Source of the DNA: Marivivens donghaensis
GTDB lineage: Bacteria > Pseudomonadota > Alphaproteobacteria > Rhodobacterales > Rhodobacteraceae
Direction: 5' to 3'
Assembly (NCBI RefSeq): GCF_023541015.1
Contig: NZ_JALNPR010000001.1
Span: 372,001 to 436,000, forward strand
Length of the DNA stretch: 64,000 nucleotides
Part shown: piece after piece, positions 34,803 through 44,475 of the stretch
How positions within the stretch are numbered: the stretch's first letter is position 1
Layout: each line of letters starts with the position of its first letter
Program-made: the position numbers and the translations under genes
The notes under the pieces: generated by a model
What the model saw: the letters and a program-made list of their open reading frames with translations, nothing else
The model's database searches: none
Told to the model about the DNA's origin: nothing

Positions 34803-35668
34803 TATTTACGCTCCATCCGCAGCATGCGGTCTAGGATGATGGCCACGACCACGATCACGAACCCAGATTCAAAGCCGAGGTCGGTGCGCACCTGACCCAG
34901 CGCGCGCAGCACTGGAACGCCCAGACCATTTGCGCCCACGAGCGCGGCAACAACAACCATCGACAGCGACAGCATGATGGTTTGGTTCAGACCTGCCATA
35001 ATCTGCGGCAGGGCAGAGGGGAGTTCGACCTTCCACAGAACTTGACGGTTGGTCGCGCCAAAGGCACGCGCCGCTTCGAGGAGCGCTTGCGGCGTCGACG
35101 AAATACCAAGGTGGGTCAGACGGATCGGGGCAGGCAGAACAAAGATCACGGTCGCCAAGAGGCCCGGAACGGTGCCGATGCCAAAGAACACGATCGCGGG
35201 GATCAGATAGACGAACGCAGGAAGTGTCTGCATCAGGTCGAGCACTGGCGTCATGAACCGGTAGGCTTTGGGGTTGTGAGCGGCAAAAATACCGAGCGGC
35301 ACACCAATCGCCATGCAGACGAGGCAAGACGACAAGACCAGTGTGAGGCTCTCAAGGGTTTCGTCCCAATATTCTTGGTTCAGAATAAAGAGGAACCCGA
35401 CAGCGATCAGCACGCAGGTTTTCCAGTTACGTTGAAGCACCCATGTCAGCGCCATAAAGGCCCCGATGATCACGATGGGGTGCGGGTATTCCAGAACGGC
35501 AAGGATAGCGTCGATCAGCCATTCCATCACCGCAGAAATCCAATCAAATACGAATTCGAAATTGTCTTGCATCCAATCGAAAACGGTCTTTGCAGCTTTC
35601 CCCACAGGGATTTTGCTGCCCAGCTCTCCGTCCGCCATCGATTGCCAAAACTCACCTAAACTAATCAC
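34802..35668 (-). CDS. choW: Choline ABC transporter permease
   Basis: A 288-residue permease with an N-terminal amphipathic region and about six membrane spans. The EAA-type loop appears as ALLEAARAFGATNRQVLWKVE, which contacts the ATPase. It is close to ProW/ChoW. It is coupled to choV, and a hairpin lies between it and choX upstream. Choline specificity is inferred from choX and the bet genes. Confidence 0.92.
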   Translation of the reverse strand: MISLGEFWQSMADGELGSKIPVGKAAKTVFDWMQDNFEFVFDWISAVMEWLIDAILAVLEYPHPIVIIGAFMALTWVLQRNWKTCVLIAVGFLFILNQEYWDETLESLTLVLSSCLVCMAIGVPLGIFAAHNPKAYRFMTPVLDLMQTLPAFVYLIPAIVFFGIGTVPGLLATVIFVLPAPIRLTHLGISSTPQALLEAARAFGATNRQVLWKVELPSALPQIMAGLNQTIMLSLSMVVVAALVGANGLGVPVLRALGQVRTDLGFESGFVIVVVAIILDRMLRMERK

Positions 35669-35721
35669 CCAAACCTCCTTTAAAATGCAGCGACAGGTCT
35701 GTGCCTGTTTGAGGGAAACAG

Positions 35722-35746
35722 AAAGGCCCCGATCAACGGGGCCTTT
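35722..35746 (-). terminator. Intra-operon hairpin between choX and choW
   Basis: AAAGGCCCC (35722-35730) pairs with GGGGCCTTT (35738-35746) around a 7-base loop. Reading in the minus direction, a T-rich stretch follows. It probably ends or stabilises part of the choX mRNA so that the binding protein exceeds the membrane parts. Confidence 0.75.
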
Positions 35747-35759
35747 CGTTTGGTCGGGA

Positions 35760-36674
35760 TTAGTAGCCGAATGCAGCCGATACAGCCGCAGCAGCGTCGC
35801 CGCCGTCAGCGGTGGTCACACCGTCAACCCATGCCATTACGGCATCTTTGTTTGCCTGCAGCCAAGCCATGGTTGCTTCATCAGGATCAGCGCCTTCGTC
35901 AAGGATCTGGCCCATGATGCCGTTTTCCATGTCGAGGGTGAACGAGATTTGGCTGAAGAGCTTGCCAGTGTTCGGGCATTCTTCGGCGTAGCCAGCGCGT
36001 GCGAGAGTCTGAACGGTGCCGATACCGCCAAAGAACTCTTCACCACCCGGCAGGTAGGACAGTTCAAAGTTTGCGTTCATCGGGTGCGGTGCCCAGCCGA
36101 GGAAGACAACGTCTTCTTGCTTGTCATAAGCGCGAGCAACCTGAGCCAGCATGCCCTGTTCGGAGGATTCGACGACTTCCATGCCTTCGAGGCCAGAACC
36201 AGCTTTTTCGGTCAGCGAGACGAGGTAGGTGTTACCTTCGTTGCCCGGCTCGATGCCGTAGATTTTGCCGTCGAGCGACTCAGCGAATTTGTTGATGTCG
36301 GCGAACGACTGCAGACCTTTTTCGAAGGTGTAGGTCGGAACTGCCAATGTGTAGACGGTGCCTTCGAGGTTCGTTGCGAGAACGTCGATGGTTTTGTCAG
36401 CCAGATATGGGTCCAGAACGCCCGACTGAGCAGGGATCCAAGCGCCGAGGAAGATGTCCAGATCACCCGACGACAGCGACGCGTAGGTCACTGGAACCGA
36501 GAGAATTTTTACGTCTACGTCATAGCCCAGTGCTTCGAGAACGTGCTTGGACGCAGAAGTGGTGGTGGTGATGTCGGTCCAGCCCACATCGGACATGTTT
36601 ACGGTGCCGCAATCAGCAAGCACAGGTGCAGCTGCACAAATGGCAAGCACGGACATAGCAGATTTGAGTTTCAT
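35760..36674 (-). CDS. choX: Periplasmic choline-binding protein
   Basis: Solute-binding subunit of the choline importer. The 304 residues start with a signal peptide cut near VLA-DCGTV. Aromatic residues that could form the quaternary-amine cage are present in DVGWTDI, LGAWIPAQSG, YTLAVPTYTF and FLGWAPHPMN, the pattern seen in ChoX of Sinorhizobium. First gene of choXWV, divergent from betI with a palindrome in the 92-bp gap. Confidence 0.93.
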   Translation of the reverse strand: MKLKSAMSVLAICAAAPVLADCGTVNMSDVGWTDITTTTSASKHVLEALGYDVDVKILSVPVTYASLSSGDLDIFLGAWIPAQSGVLDPYLADKTIDVLATNLEGTVYTLAVPTYTFEKGLQSFADINKFAESLDGKIYGIEPGNEGNTYLVSLTEKAGSGLEGMEVVESSEQGMLAQVARAYDKQEDVVFLGWAPHPMNANFELSYLPGGEEFFGGIGTVQTLARAGYAEECPNTGKLFSQISFTLDMENGIMGQILDEGADPDEATMAWLQANKDAVMAWVDGVTTADGGDAAAAVSAAFGY

Positions 36675-36703
36675 GTATGGTCTCCCGTTGGTGATGGTTT
36701 TTT

Positions 36704-36725
36704 GTTGATTGACGAGTCAATAAAC
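36704..36725. promoter_or_regulatory. Candidate BetI operator
   Basis: A perfect dyad ATTGAC-GA-GTCAAT (36708-36721) extends outward with GTT and AAC after one mismatched pair, giving a 22-bp near-palindrome. It is in the choX/betI divergent gap, 29 bp above the choX ATG and 41 bp before betI, where a TetR-type repressor would block both promoters. Confidence 0.65.
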
Positions 36726-36766
36726 AACCACCTAGTTTCACTTGGCAAGCTATTTTGGATGAAAAG

Positions 36767-37348
36767 ATGCCCAAGCTCGGGATGGAACCTATACGCCGCG
36801 CCGCTTTGGTTAAAGCCACGATTGATGAAATCGGGGCAAACGGGTCGTTGGATGTAACAGTTAGCCAGATCGCGAAACGTGCGGGTATGTCATCTGCACT
36901 TGCACACCACTACTTCGGTGGAAAAGAACAGATATTTCTGGCTGCAATGCGACACACTTTATCCGTTTACGCCGCGGAAGTTCGCGGTGCGCTGATTATG
37001 GCTGACACGCCGCGCGAACGGTTGGAGGCGATCATTCGGGCTGGATTCGGAACGTCAAACTTTCGCCGCGAGGTGATTGCGGCTTGGCTTAATTTTTACG
37101 TTCTTGCCCAAACTTCGAGCGAAGCGAAAAGGCTGCTGACGATCTATCAGCGCCGTTTGCACGCGAATCTCATGTTTAACCTGCGTCCGCTTTTGGGTGA
37201 TGACGCGCAGGACGCAGCCTATCGGATCGGCGGATTGATCGACGGTATCTATCTGCGCGAAGCCCTCACCATAACGAAAACCAGCAGCAAAGCCGCGACC
37301 AAACATGTGCTTGCTGCACTTGATCTCGAACTAGGGAAAACGAAATGA
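36767..37348 (+). CDS. betI: Choline-responsive repressor BetI
   Basis: A 193-residue TetR-family repressor. The N-terminal helix-turn-helix is VSQIAKRAGMSSALAHHYFG, and MEPIRRAALVKATIDEIG is a BetI hallmark. Choline binding releases it from DNA in other species. The ATG at 36767 gives MPKLGMEPIRRAAL; a TTG four codons upstream is less likely. The stop overlaps betC as ATGA. Target sites are probably its own promoter and that of choX. Confidence 0.92.
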   Translation: MPKLGMEPIRRAALVKATIDEIGANGSLDVTVSQIAKRAGMSSALAHHYFGGKEQIFLAAMRHTLSVYAAEVRGALIMADTPRERLEAIIRAGFGTSNFRREVIAAWLNFYVLAQTSSEAKRLLTIYQRRLHANLMFNLRPLLGDDAQDAAYRIGGLIDGIYLREALTITKTSSKAATKHVLAALDLELGKTK

Positions 37349-38859
37349 CCAAGCCGAATATTTTGATCATCATGGTCGACCAGTTAAACGGTACCTTGTT
37401 CCCTGACGGCCCCGCAGAGTGGCTCCATGCGCCGAACCTCAAGGCGCTCGCTGCACGGTCCACGCGTTTCAAAAACACTTACACAGGTTCTCCGCTCTGC
37501 GCACCTGCGCGGGCATCATTCATGGCAGGCCAATTGCCGAGCCGCACCCGTGTTTATGACAACGCTGCCGAATATGCGTCGGACATCCCGACCTATGCGC
37601 ACCACCTACGTCGCGCGGGCTATCAAACGACCCTCTCGGGGAAGATGCACTTTGTCGGTCCCGACCAGATGCACGGGTTCGAGGAACGCCTAACCACCGA
37701 CATCTATCCCGCCGACTTTGGCTGGACCCCTGACTACCGCAAACCGGGTGAGCGGATTGACTGGTGGTATCACAACATGGGCTCCGTCACGGGCGCGGGC
37801 GTTGCCGAGATTTCCAATCAGATGGAATATGACGACGAGGTTGCCTTTAACGCGACCAAGAAACTCTATGACCTGTCGCGGGGACTCGATGATCGTCCGT
37901 GGATGATGACCGTGTCGTTCACACACCCGCACGACCCTTATGTAGCGCGCAAGAAATACTGGGACCTTTACGAGGATTGCGAGCATTTGGAACCGACGGT
38001 TCCGACGATCCCCTACGAGGACCTCGACCCGCACAACAAACGCCTGATGGACGCGAACGATTGGCGCAACTTTGATATCACCGACGACAATATCCGTCGG
38101 TCGCGCCGCGCCTATTTCGCGAACATCTCGTATCTCGACGATAAGATCGGTGAAATCCTCGACGTGCTCAAACGCACCCGCATGGATGACAACACCATCG
38201 TGTTCTTTGTCTCGGATCACGGCGATATGCTGGGTGAACGCGGTATGTGGTTCAAAATGTCCTTCTTCGAAGGCTCCGCGCGCGTGCCACTGATGATCGC
38301 CGCCCCGCAGATGGAGCCGGGTCTCGTTGAAACGCCTGTTTCCACCATCGACGTATGCCCGACGATGTGTGACCTCGCAGGCGTCAGCATGGACGAGGTG
38401 ATGCCGTGGACCGACGGGCAGAGCCTTGTGTCCTTGGGGCAGGGTGGTCAGCGCACTGAGCCTGTCCTGATGGAATATGCCGCCGAAGGATCTTATGCGC
38501 CCCTCGTGTCCATCCGAGAAGGCGACTACAAATACACCCGATGTGCGCTGGACCCCGATCAGCTGTTCAACCTCGCGACCGATCCGAACGAGCTGACCAA
38601 CCTCGCCGATGATCCGGCCCATGCGGATGCCCTTGCGGACCTAAAGGCGAAATCGCTGGCGCGTTGGGACCTTGATCGGTTCGACGCCGCTGTGCGCGAA
38701 AGCCAAGCCCGCCGTTGGGTCGTCTATGAGGCGCTGCGCAATGGGGCCTACTTCCCGTGGGATTACCAACCGCTGCGGCTCGCGTCTGAACAATACATGC
38801 GCAACCACATGGACCTGAACGTCCTCGAAGAGAACAAGCGCTTCCCCCGTGGGGAATAA
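37345..38859 (+). CDS. betC: Choline-sulfatase
   Basis: It hydrolyses choline-O-sulfate to choline and sulfate. The 504-residue sulfatase has the metal-site VDQLNGTLFP at the N terminus and the sulfatase motif CAPAR at 52-56, where Cys52 becomes formylglycine. The C terminus (WDYQPLRLASEQYMRNH) is typical of choline sulfatases. No signal peptide, so it acts in the cytosol after uptake. It overlaps betI by ATGA. Confidence 0.95.
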   Translation: MTKPNILIIMVDQLNGTLFPDGPAEWLHAPNLKALAARSTRFKNTYTGSPLCAPARASFMAGQLPSRTRVYDNAAEYASDIPTYAHHLRRAGYQTTLSGKMHFVGPDQMHGFEERLTTDIYPADFGWTPDYRKPGERIDWWYHNMGSVTGAGVAEISNQMEYDDEVAFNATKKLYDLSRGLDDRPWMMTVSFTHPHDPYVARKKYWDLYEDCEHLEPTVPTIPYEDLDPHNKRLMDANDWRNFDITDDNIRRSRRAYFANISYLDDKIGEILDVLKRTRMDDNTIVFFVSDHGDMLGERGMWFKMSFFEGSARVPLMIAAPQMEPGLVETPVSTIDVCPTMCDLAGVSMDEVMPWTDGQSLVSLGQGGQRTEPVLMEYAAEGSYAPLVSIREGDYKYTRCALDPDQLFNLATDPNELTNLADDPAHADALADLKAKSLARWDLDRFDAAVRESQARRWVVYEALRNGAYFPWDYQPLRLASEQYMRNHMDLNVLEENKRFPRGE

Positions 38860-38904
38860 CCGCTTTTTCTTTGCTACCGAAATACTCCCAACGGAGGCCA
38901 AATA

Positions 38905-40365
38905 ATGCCCTATGATACCCAACCCACCGCAAGCCATTTCATCGATGGCCAATATGTCGAAGACACCGCAGGCGAACTGATCGAAGTCATCTATCCCGCC
39001 ACCGGCAAGGTGATTGCCCGTGTTCATGCGGCGACACCTGCGATTGTCGAACGTGCGATTGCCTCGGCAAAACGGGCGCAGGCAGATTGGGCCGCAATGA
39101 CAGGCACAGAACGCGGCCGCATCCTGCGTCGCGCGGCGGATATCATGCGGGATCGGAACTACGATCTGTCGGTTCTGGAAACCTATGACACGGGCAAACC
39201 CCTGTCCGAGACGACGATTGCGGACGCGACCTCTGGCGCGGATGCGTTTGAATATTTCGGTGGTCTGGCTGGGGCGCTGACGGGCGAACACATCCCGCTG
39301 GGTGGCGGTGATTTCGTCTATACCCGCCGCGAGGCTCTGGGCGTTTGTGTCGGCATCGGTGCATGGAACTATCCGACCCAGATTGCTTGCTGGAAAGGCG
39401 CACCTGCGCTGGCCTGCGGAAATACGATGGTGTTCAAACCGTCGGAAACCACACCGCTCTGCGCGCTCAAAGTTGCGGAGATTCTGCATGAGGCAGGCGC
39501 ACCTGCGGGCGTCTACAACGTGATCCAAGGTCTGGGTGCCGTCGGTGCGCAGCTCGTCACTGATCCGCGCGTGGCAAAAGTGTCGCTGACTGGTTCTGTG
39601 CCGACGGGGCAAAAGGTATATGCCGCCGCTGCCGCTGGCATGAAGCATGTCACCATGGAACTGGGCGGCAAATCGCCCCTGATCATCTTTGACGATGCCG
39701 ATTTGGAAAGCGCGATCTCTGGCGCGATCAATGCGAACTTTTATTCGACAGGTCAGGTCTGTTCGAACGGCACCCGCGTGTTCGTTCAAAAAGGAATCAA
39801 AGAGGCGTTCTTGAAACGTCTGGCGGAACGCATGGATGACGCTGTGATCGGCGATCCACTGCAAATCGAAACCACAATTGGGCCGATGTCCAATGAACGC
39901 CAGTTGGGGATCGTTGAGGGCTATATCCAGAAAGGCATCGAAGAGGGCGCCCGTTTGGTCAAAGGCGGCAAACGCATTGGCAACGAAGGGTATTACATCG
40001 AACCCGCACTCTTTGCCGATGTGACTGACGATATGACCGTCGCCCGCGAGGAAATCTTTGGCCCTGTGCTGTCGGTCCTTGATTTCGACACCGAGGAAGA
40101 AGTCATGGCCCGTGCCAACGACACCGAATTTGGTCTGGCGGCTGGCGTCTTTACGTCTGATTTGACCCGTGCGCACCGTGTCGTCGCAGGGTTCGAGGCA
40201 GGCACCTGCTACATCAATACCTACAATCTCGCACCAGTGGAGGCTCCGTTCGGCGGTTCTAAACTGTCTGGCGTTGGGCGCGAGAACTCGAAAACGGCGA
40301 TCAATCACTATTCCGAAGTGAAGACCGTCTACGTGTCCATGAACAAATGCGAGGCTCCATTCTAA
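38905..40365 (+). CDS. betB: Betaine-aldehyde dehydrogenase
   Basis: It oxidises betaine aldehyde to glycine betaine with NAD+. The 486-residue aldehyde dehydrogenase has the cofactor loop GSVPTG at 230-235, the Glu252 base (MELGGKSP) and catalytic Cys286 ([12 protein letters not shown]). [14 protein letters not shown] is characteristic of BetB. GGAGG lies seven bases before the ATG. The stop shares a base with the betA start (TAATG). Confidence 0.95.
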   Translation: MPYDTQPTASHFIDGQYVEDTAGELIEVIYPATGKVIARVHAATPAIVERAIASAKRAQADWAAMTGTERGRILRRAADIMRDRNYDLSVLETYDTGKPLSETTIADATSGADAFEYFGGLAGALTGEHIPLGGGDFVYTRREALGVCVGIGAWNYPTQIACWKGAPALACGNTMVFKPSETTPLCALKVAEILHEAGAPAGVYNVIQGLGAVGAQLVTDPRVAKVSLTGSVPTGQKVYAAAAAGMKHVTMELGGKSPLIIFDDADLESAISGAINANFYSTGQVCSNGTRVFVQKGIKEAFLKRLAERMDDAVIGDPLQIETTIGPMSNERQLGIVEGYIQKGIEEGARLVKGGKRIGNEGYYIEPALFADVTDDMTVAREEIFGPVLSVLDFDTEEEVMARANDTEFGLAAGVFTSDLTRAHRVVAGFEAGTCYINTYNLAPVEAPFGGSKLSGVGRENSKTAINHYSEVKTVYVSMNKCEAPF

Positions 40366-42023
40366 TGCAGGCTGATTATGTAATCGTTGGCGCGGGCAGC
40401 GCTGGCTGCGCCATGGCCTACCGTTTGGCCGAGGCAGGCAAGTCAGTCATCGTTGTGGAATTCGGCGGCACCGATGCGGGTCCGTTCATTCAGATGCCCG
40501 CGGCGCTGTCCTACCCGATGAACATGGGGCTTTATGACTGGGGCTTTCAGACAGAGCCTGAACCGCATCTGGGCGGTCGCGTCATGGCAACGCCGCGCGG
40601 TAAGGTCATTGGCGGATCGTCCTCGATCAACGGGATGATCTATGTGCGCGGCCACGCCAAAGACTACGATCACTGGGCCGAAAGCGGTGCGCATGGGTGG
40701 TCTTATGCCGATGTGCTTCCCTATTTTAAGCGGATGGAGAACTGGCATGACGGTGGTCACGGTGGTGACGCGTCATGGCGCGGGAACTCTGGCCCGCTGC
40801 ATGTGACCCGTGGTCCGCGCACGAACCCACTGACCCGCGCCTTTGTCGAGGCAGGTCGTCAGGCGGGCTATCCTGTGACGGGCGATTATAACGGCGAACA
40901 ACAAGAGGGCTTTGGCCCGTTCGACAGCACCATCTGGCAAGGCCGTCGTTGGTCGGCGGCGAACGCTTACCTCAAACCCGCGATGGCGACGGGACGTGTG
41001 ACGGTCGTCAAAGGTCTGGCCGAAAAGGTCGTGATCGAAAACGGTCGGGCGACGGGTGTTCAGATCAACAAAGGCAACGGATCCGAAGTGATCTCTGCCA
41101 CGAACGAAGTGATCATTGCGGCATCCTCGATCAACTCGCCAAAGCTGCTGATGTTGTCGGGCATCGGGCCTGCCGCGCACCTCGCCGAACATGGCATTGA
41201 TGCGGTCGCGGATCGTGCGGGCGTTGGTCAAAACCTTCAGGACCACCTTGAGATGTACATTCAGGTGGCCGCGACCCAACCCGTGAGCCTCTACAAATAC
41301 TGGAACCTGTTCTGGAAGGGTATCATTGGCGCACAGTGGCTGCTGACGAAAAAGGGTCTGGGCGCGTCGAACCAGTTCGAAAGCGCGGCCTTTGTGCGGT
41401 CGGCGGCTGGCGTGGATTACCCCGATATCCAATATCACTTCCTGCCCATCGCCGTGCGCTACGATGGTAAGGCCGCTGCCGAAGGGCACGGCTTCCAAGC
41501 ACACGTTGGCCCCATGCGGTCGCCGTCACGCGGGTCGGTTACACTGCGGTCTGCTGATCCGAAAGATAAGCCGAAGATCCTGTTTAACTACATGTCGCAC
41601 GAAAAGGATTGGGCTGACTTCCGCACCGCGATCCGCCTCACGCGCGAGATTTTCGCTCAGGATGCATTCAAACCCTACGCGGGCAAGGAAATCCAACCAG
41701 GCAAAGACTGTCAGACCGATGACGAACTGGACGGGTTCACCCGCGAACATGTTGAATCAGCCTACCATCCGTGCGGCACCTGTAAAATGGGTGACCGGAA
41801 CGATCCGATGGCAGTTGTGGATCACGAATGTCGCGTGATCGGCGTCGATGGCCTGCGCGTGGCGGATAGCTCGATCTTCCCACGGATCACCAACGGCAAC
41901 CTGAACTCTCCGTCGATCATGACGGGCGAAAAGGCGGCGGATCATATCCTTGGTCGGACACCGCTCCCTGCTGAGAACGTAGAGCCTTGGATCAACCCGA
42001 ATTGGGAAACATCCCAGCGTTAA
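40365..42023 (+). CDS. betA: Choline dehydrogenase
   Basis: A 552-residue GMC-family flavoprotein that oxidises choline to betaine aldehyde. The FAD-binding motif GAGSAGC is at 9-15, then [15 protein letters not shown], and the active-site region [10 protein letters not shown] with [15 protein letters not shown] at the C end. It is usually membrane-associated and passes electrons to the quinone pool. The ATG at 40365 overlaps the betB stop. It ends the betICBA operon at a terminator. Confidence 0.95.
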   Translation: MQADYVIVGAGSAGCAMAYRLAEAGKSVIVVEFGGTDAGPFIQMPAALSYPMNMGLYDWGFQTEPEPHLGGRVMATPRGKVIGGSSSINGMIYVRGHAKDYDHWAESGAHGWSYADVLPYFKRMENWHDGGHGGDASWRGNSGPLHVTRGPRTNPLTRAFVEAGRQAGYPVTGDYNGEQQEGFGPFDSTIWQGRRWSAANAYLKPAMATGRVTVVKGLAEKVVIENGRATGVQINKGNGSEVISATNEVIIAASSINSPKLLMLSGIGPAAHLAEHGIDAVADRAGVGQNLQDHLEMYIQVAATQPVSLYKYWNLFWKGIIGAQWLLTKKGLGASNQFESAAFVRSAAGVDYPDIQYHFLPIAVRYDGKAAAEGHGFQAHVGPMRSPSRGSVTLRSADPKDKPKILFNYMSHEKDWADFRTAIRLTREIFAQDAFKPYAGKEIQPGKDCQTDDELDGFTREHVESAYHPCGTCKMGDRNDPMAVVDHECRVIGVDGLRVADSSIFPRITNGNLNSPSIMTGEKAADHILGRTPLPAENVEPWINPNWETSQR

Positions 42024-42027
42024 AAGG

Positions 42028-42052
42028 AAAGGGCCGCATCACGCGGCCCTTT
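42028..42052. terminator. Terminator of betICBA
   Basis: AAAGGGCCGC (42028-42037) pairs with GCGGCCCTTT (42043-42052) around ATCAC. A-rich and T-rich flanks make it usable in both directions. The convergent gene ends 4 bp away. Confidence 0.9.
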
Positions 42053-42055
42053 GTC

Positions 42056-42511
42056 TTAGAACGTTTCGAGGTAGAGCGTCGCGTCGCAATATTCCCCGTT
42101 ATAGGTGCCGACCCAAACATCGAGGTAGCCATCGCTGCCGCTGATCCGGATTTTGGGATCAGCCTGACCGTTGCTGTCGTCGTCATAATACCAATTCGCA
42201 TTGGCATCGTTGACCAAAAGCATGGAATCACAATTGCTTAGAACGCTGATTTCAACATCGAAGCCGCCCATCTTATAGAGGTCGAAGCTAAAGTCTGGCG
42301 CGGTCATCACGTAGCCAGAGTTGTTCTTGAAACCGCAGGACTGCAGATTGTTGTCACCACCTGCGACGACGCTGAACTGACGCGCGGAATACAGATCCGA
42401 ACCGGAATACCGATATTCGGCGCCGTATTGGTTGTAGTCAGGACATGCCGAAGCTGCAGTCGACACGGCCGTGAAAATCGCGGCTCTGATAAGCGTTCCA
42501 AGGTGTTGCAC
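42056..42511 (-). CDS. Secreted protein with Asp-rich DDDSNG motif, function unknown
   Basis: A 151-residue exported protein. I choose the GTG at 42511 because GGAGAAG lies four bases upstream and the product then begins with a normal signal peptide (MQHLGTLIRAAIFTAV, cut near AASA). Longer frames from ATGs at 42547 or 42553 push an Arg-rich stretch ahead of the signal. The mature part has four or five Cys and a VNDANANWYYDDDSNGQADP segment resembling C-terminal beta domains attached to some secreted roseobacter proteases. Function unknown. Confidence 0.65.
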   Translation of the reverse strand: MQHLGTLIRAAIFTAVSTAASACPDYNQYGAEYRYSGSDLYSARQFSVVAGGDNNLQSCGFKNNSGYVMTAPDFSFDLYKMGGFDVEISVLSNCDSMLLVNDANANWYYDDDSNGQADPKIRISGSDGYLDVWVGTYNGEYCDATLYLETF

Positions 42512-42749
42512 AGGTCTTCTCCGTTCGTTGGACCTTATGAGGGTCATTTCCATCCTTGGGACAACTCTACGCGAGAATTCGTTATTTTGTAGTGATTTCA
42601 GTCAAAAAGGTTGAGAAAAGTCTCAAAAAGCAGCCTGAGATTGCAAAATGCAGCGGAAAGGTAAACTCGCCCCCGTTTATTGATTTTAGTCAAAGTGATG
42701 GGGCTGCGCGGGGCCTAGGTTTAATCGAAACCTGAGGAAAGGGACCAAT

Positions 42750-42998
42750 ATGTCGAACACTCCGCACCGCCTGAACGAAGAATTTCCAGCCCAGATCGAT
42801 GCGCTCCATGCGCTGAAACAGTCTGACGCGCATTTCGCGAAAACGGTTGATCGGTATGAAGAGGTGAATGACAAAATCCACCTTGCAGAAACCAACGTTG
42901 AGCCTGCCGATGATATGTTCATCATCGAGATGCGCAAAGAACGGATGAAGCTCAAGGACGAGATCGCAGCGGCGCTCAAGTCCGCAGCAACAGCCTAA
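42750..42998 (+). CDS. YdcH/DUF465-family protein
   Basis: An 82-residue helical protein with the DUF465 pattern: HRLNEEFP, LKQSDAHFAKTVDRYEEVND, then a long charged helix with RKERMKLKDEIA. These small cytosolic coiled-coil proteins are widespread in proteobacteria and have no settled role. It stands alone with its own terminator. Confidence 0.9.
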   Translation: MSNTPHRLNEEFPAQIDALHALKQSDAHFAKTVDRYEEVNDKIHLAETNVEPADDMFIIEMRKERMKLKDEIAAALKSAATA

Positions 42999-43005
42999 TT
43001 AGATG

Positions 43006-43032
43006 GGGCGGCGCGAGGGTGCCGCCCTTTTT
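43006..43032. terminator. Terminator after the YdcH-like gene
   Basis: GGGCGGC (43006-43012) pairs with GCCGCCC (43021-43027), followed by TTTTT. The T-run touches the stop codon of the convergent pccR gene. Confidence 0.88.
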
Positions 43033-44428
43033 ATTCGACCTGATAGGGTAGAACGGCGCGGTGGTCTGGATCGACCGTCAGGCGACGTTCAAGCGGTGGA
43101 ACGGACCGCTGGTGACAATCGCGACGGTCACAAATCCGGCAGGAAATCCCGATAGGCTCAAACGCGGCGGCCGTGTCGATATCCATGTGATCGGCATAGA
43201 CGAGCGCACGCGCGTGTTTCACCTCGCAGCCGAGGCCGATTGCAAAGCGGCGGGTTGGCGCGTGGAACGATCCCCCAGATTTTGTTGTGTCACGGGCGAG
43301 GCAGAAATAGCGAACACCGTCGGGCGTTTCCGCCAACTGGCGCAGCCAGCGGTTCGGGTTCTCAAAGGCGCGATGCACGTTCCACAACGGGCAAGCCCCG
43401 CCATAGCGTGCGAATTGCAGCGTAGTGGCAGAGTGGCGTTTTGTGATCGTGCCTGCGGGGTCCACACGAACAAAGAAGAACGGGATGCCCTTGGCCCCTG
43501 GTCGTTGCAGGGTCGATAGACGGTGCGCCACCTGTTCCAGCGAGGCCCCAAACCAATCCGCCAACCGTTCGAGGTCGTGCCGCGTTTCTTGGGCCGCCTC
43601 AAGGAACCGTCCGTAGGGCATGAGCGCAGCGCCCGCGAAATAGTTCGCAAGGCCAACCTTGGCGATAGAGCGTGCCTCTGGCGATTGGAACCGCGCAAGG
43701 TCGAGCGTGGCCTCGATCAGTTGATCTTTGGTTAGAAGCGCGAGTTGCAAGAGCAATTGGAACGTCTGCGTGCCTTCGGCAGCGCGTCGGGACAGGGTCA
43801 GGGTGCGGGTGGCAGCATCATAGTGACGAATGACCTCGGTATCATCAAAACGCACAGTGACGCCGCGCCCATCAAGCGTTTTGATTGCAGCGTCACGCAC
43901 GGGTATGTCGCCCGCGTTGAGCGCGAAGTTCTCTGCCGCGCGGTCCACGGCGTCGATGTAGTTGTCGCAGTAGTGAAAAAAGTCCCGCACTTCCTCCCAC
44001 GGGGAGGGCTGCAAGCGGGCATCTTCGCGGCCCAAGGCCTCGTCCAATGAGGCAAGCCGTTCGTGGGTCTGGCGGTAGGCTGCGTGGAGGTCCAGCAGTG
44101 CCCGCGCCATTGTCGGAGCGTTGGAGGCAACCAGTCGCAGGTCAGCGACCGACGGGGCAGAACCCGTGAACACAGGGTCGGCCAAAGCCTCGCGCATGTC
44201 AGAGATCAGGCGCGCCTCATCGCCCGATTGCAGTTCGGTCACGTCAAAACCGAACTCTTGGGCCAGTGACAAAACCACTGCTGTCGACACAGGGCGGTTG
44301 TTGTTTTCCATCTGGTTCAGATAGGGCAGAGACACGCCCAGCTTTTCGGCAAAGGTCTTTTGCGTCAGCCCCAGTCGTCCGCGCAATTCACGCAGTTTCA
44401 CACCAGCATAGAGTTTCTGGACAGCCAT
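43031..44428 (-). CDS. pccR: Short-chain fatty acyl-CoA regulator PccR
   Basis: A 465-residue regulator of the ScfR family (related to RamB and MccR). An N-terminal XRE helix-turn-helix (LRELRGRLGLTQKTFAEKLG, VSLPYLNQMENNNRPVS) is followed by an IrrE-like metal-free domain, and the C terminus ends with a Cys-rich piece (CRICDRRDCHQR). In Rhodobacter, PccR senses propionyl-CoA-linked state and controls pccB. Here pccB is nearby and TTTGCAAA-type sites lie just upstream of this gene, suggesting autoregulation. Confidence 0.88.
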   Translation of the reverse strand: MAVQKLYAGVKLRELRGRLGLTQKTFAEKLGVSLPYLNQMENNNRPVSTAVVLSLAQEFGFDVTELQSGDEARLISDMREALADPVFTGSAPSVADLRLVASNAPTMARALLDLHAAYRQTHERLASLDEALGREDARLQPSPWEEVRDFFHYCDNYIDAVDRAAENFALNAGDIPVRDAAIKTLDGRGVTVRFDDTEVIRHYDAATRTLTLSRRAAEGTQTFQLLLQLALLTKDQLIEATLDLARFQSPEARSIAKVGLANYFAGAALMPYGRFLEAAQETRHDLERLADWFGASLEQVAHRLSTLQRPGAKGIPFFFVRVDPAGTITKRHSATTLQFARYGGACPLWNVHRAFENPNRWLRQLAETPDGVRYFCLARDTTKSGGSFHAPTRRFAIGLGCEVKHARALVYADHMDIDTAAAFEPIGISCRICDRRDCHQRSVPPLERRLTVDPDHRAVLPYQVE

Positions 44429-44436
44429 AGGGCACC

Positions 44437-44474
44437 TTTGCAGAATAGAGTTCTTGCAAAGTTACGTTTGCAAA
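44437..44474. promoter_or_regulatory. PccR-type sites upstream of pccR
   Basis: Three related boxes lie in 38 bp: TTTGCAGA (44437-44444), CTTGCAAA (44453-44460) and a perfect TTTGCAAA (44467-44474). They fill the 47-bp gap between the MFS stop and the pccR start. The consensus is recalled from the Rhodobacter PccR literature. Confidence 0.6.
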
Positions 44475-44475
44475 C

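Noticed and set aside
38641-40308. A 555-codon open frame antisense to betC and betB
   Set aside because: It mirrors clearly coding plus-strand genes and its product is Arg/His/Phe-rich with no motif, as expected from codon bias on the opposite strand.
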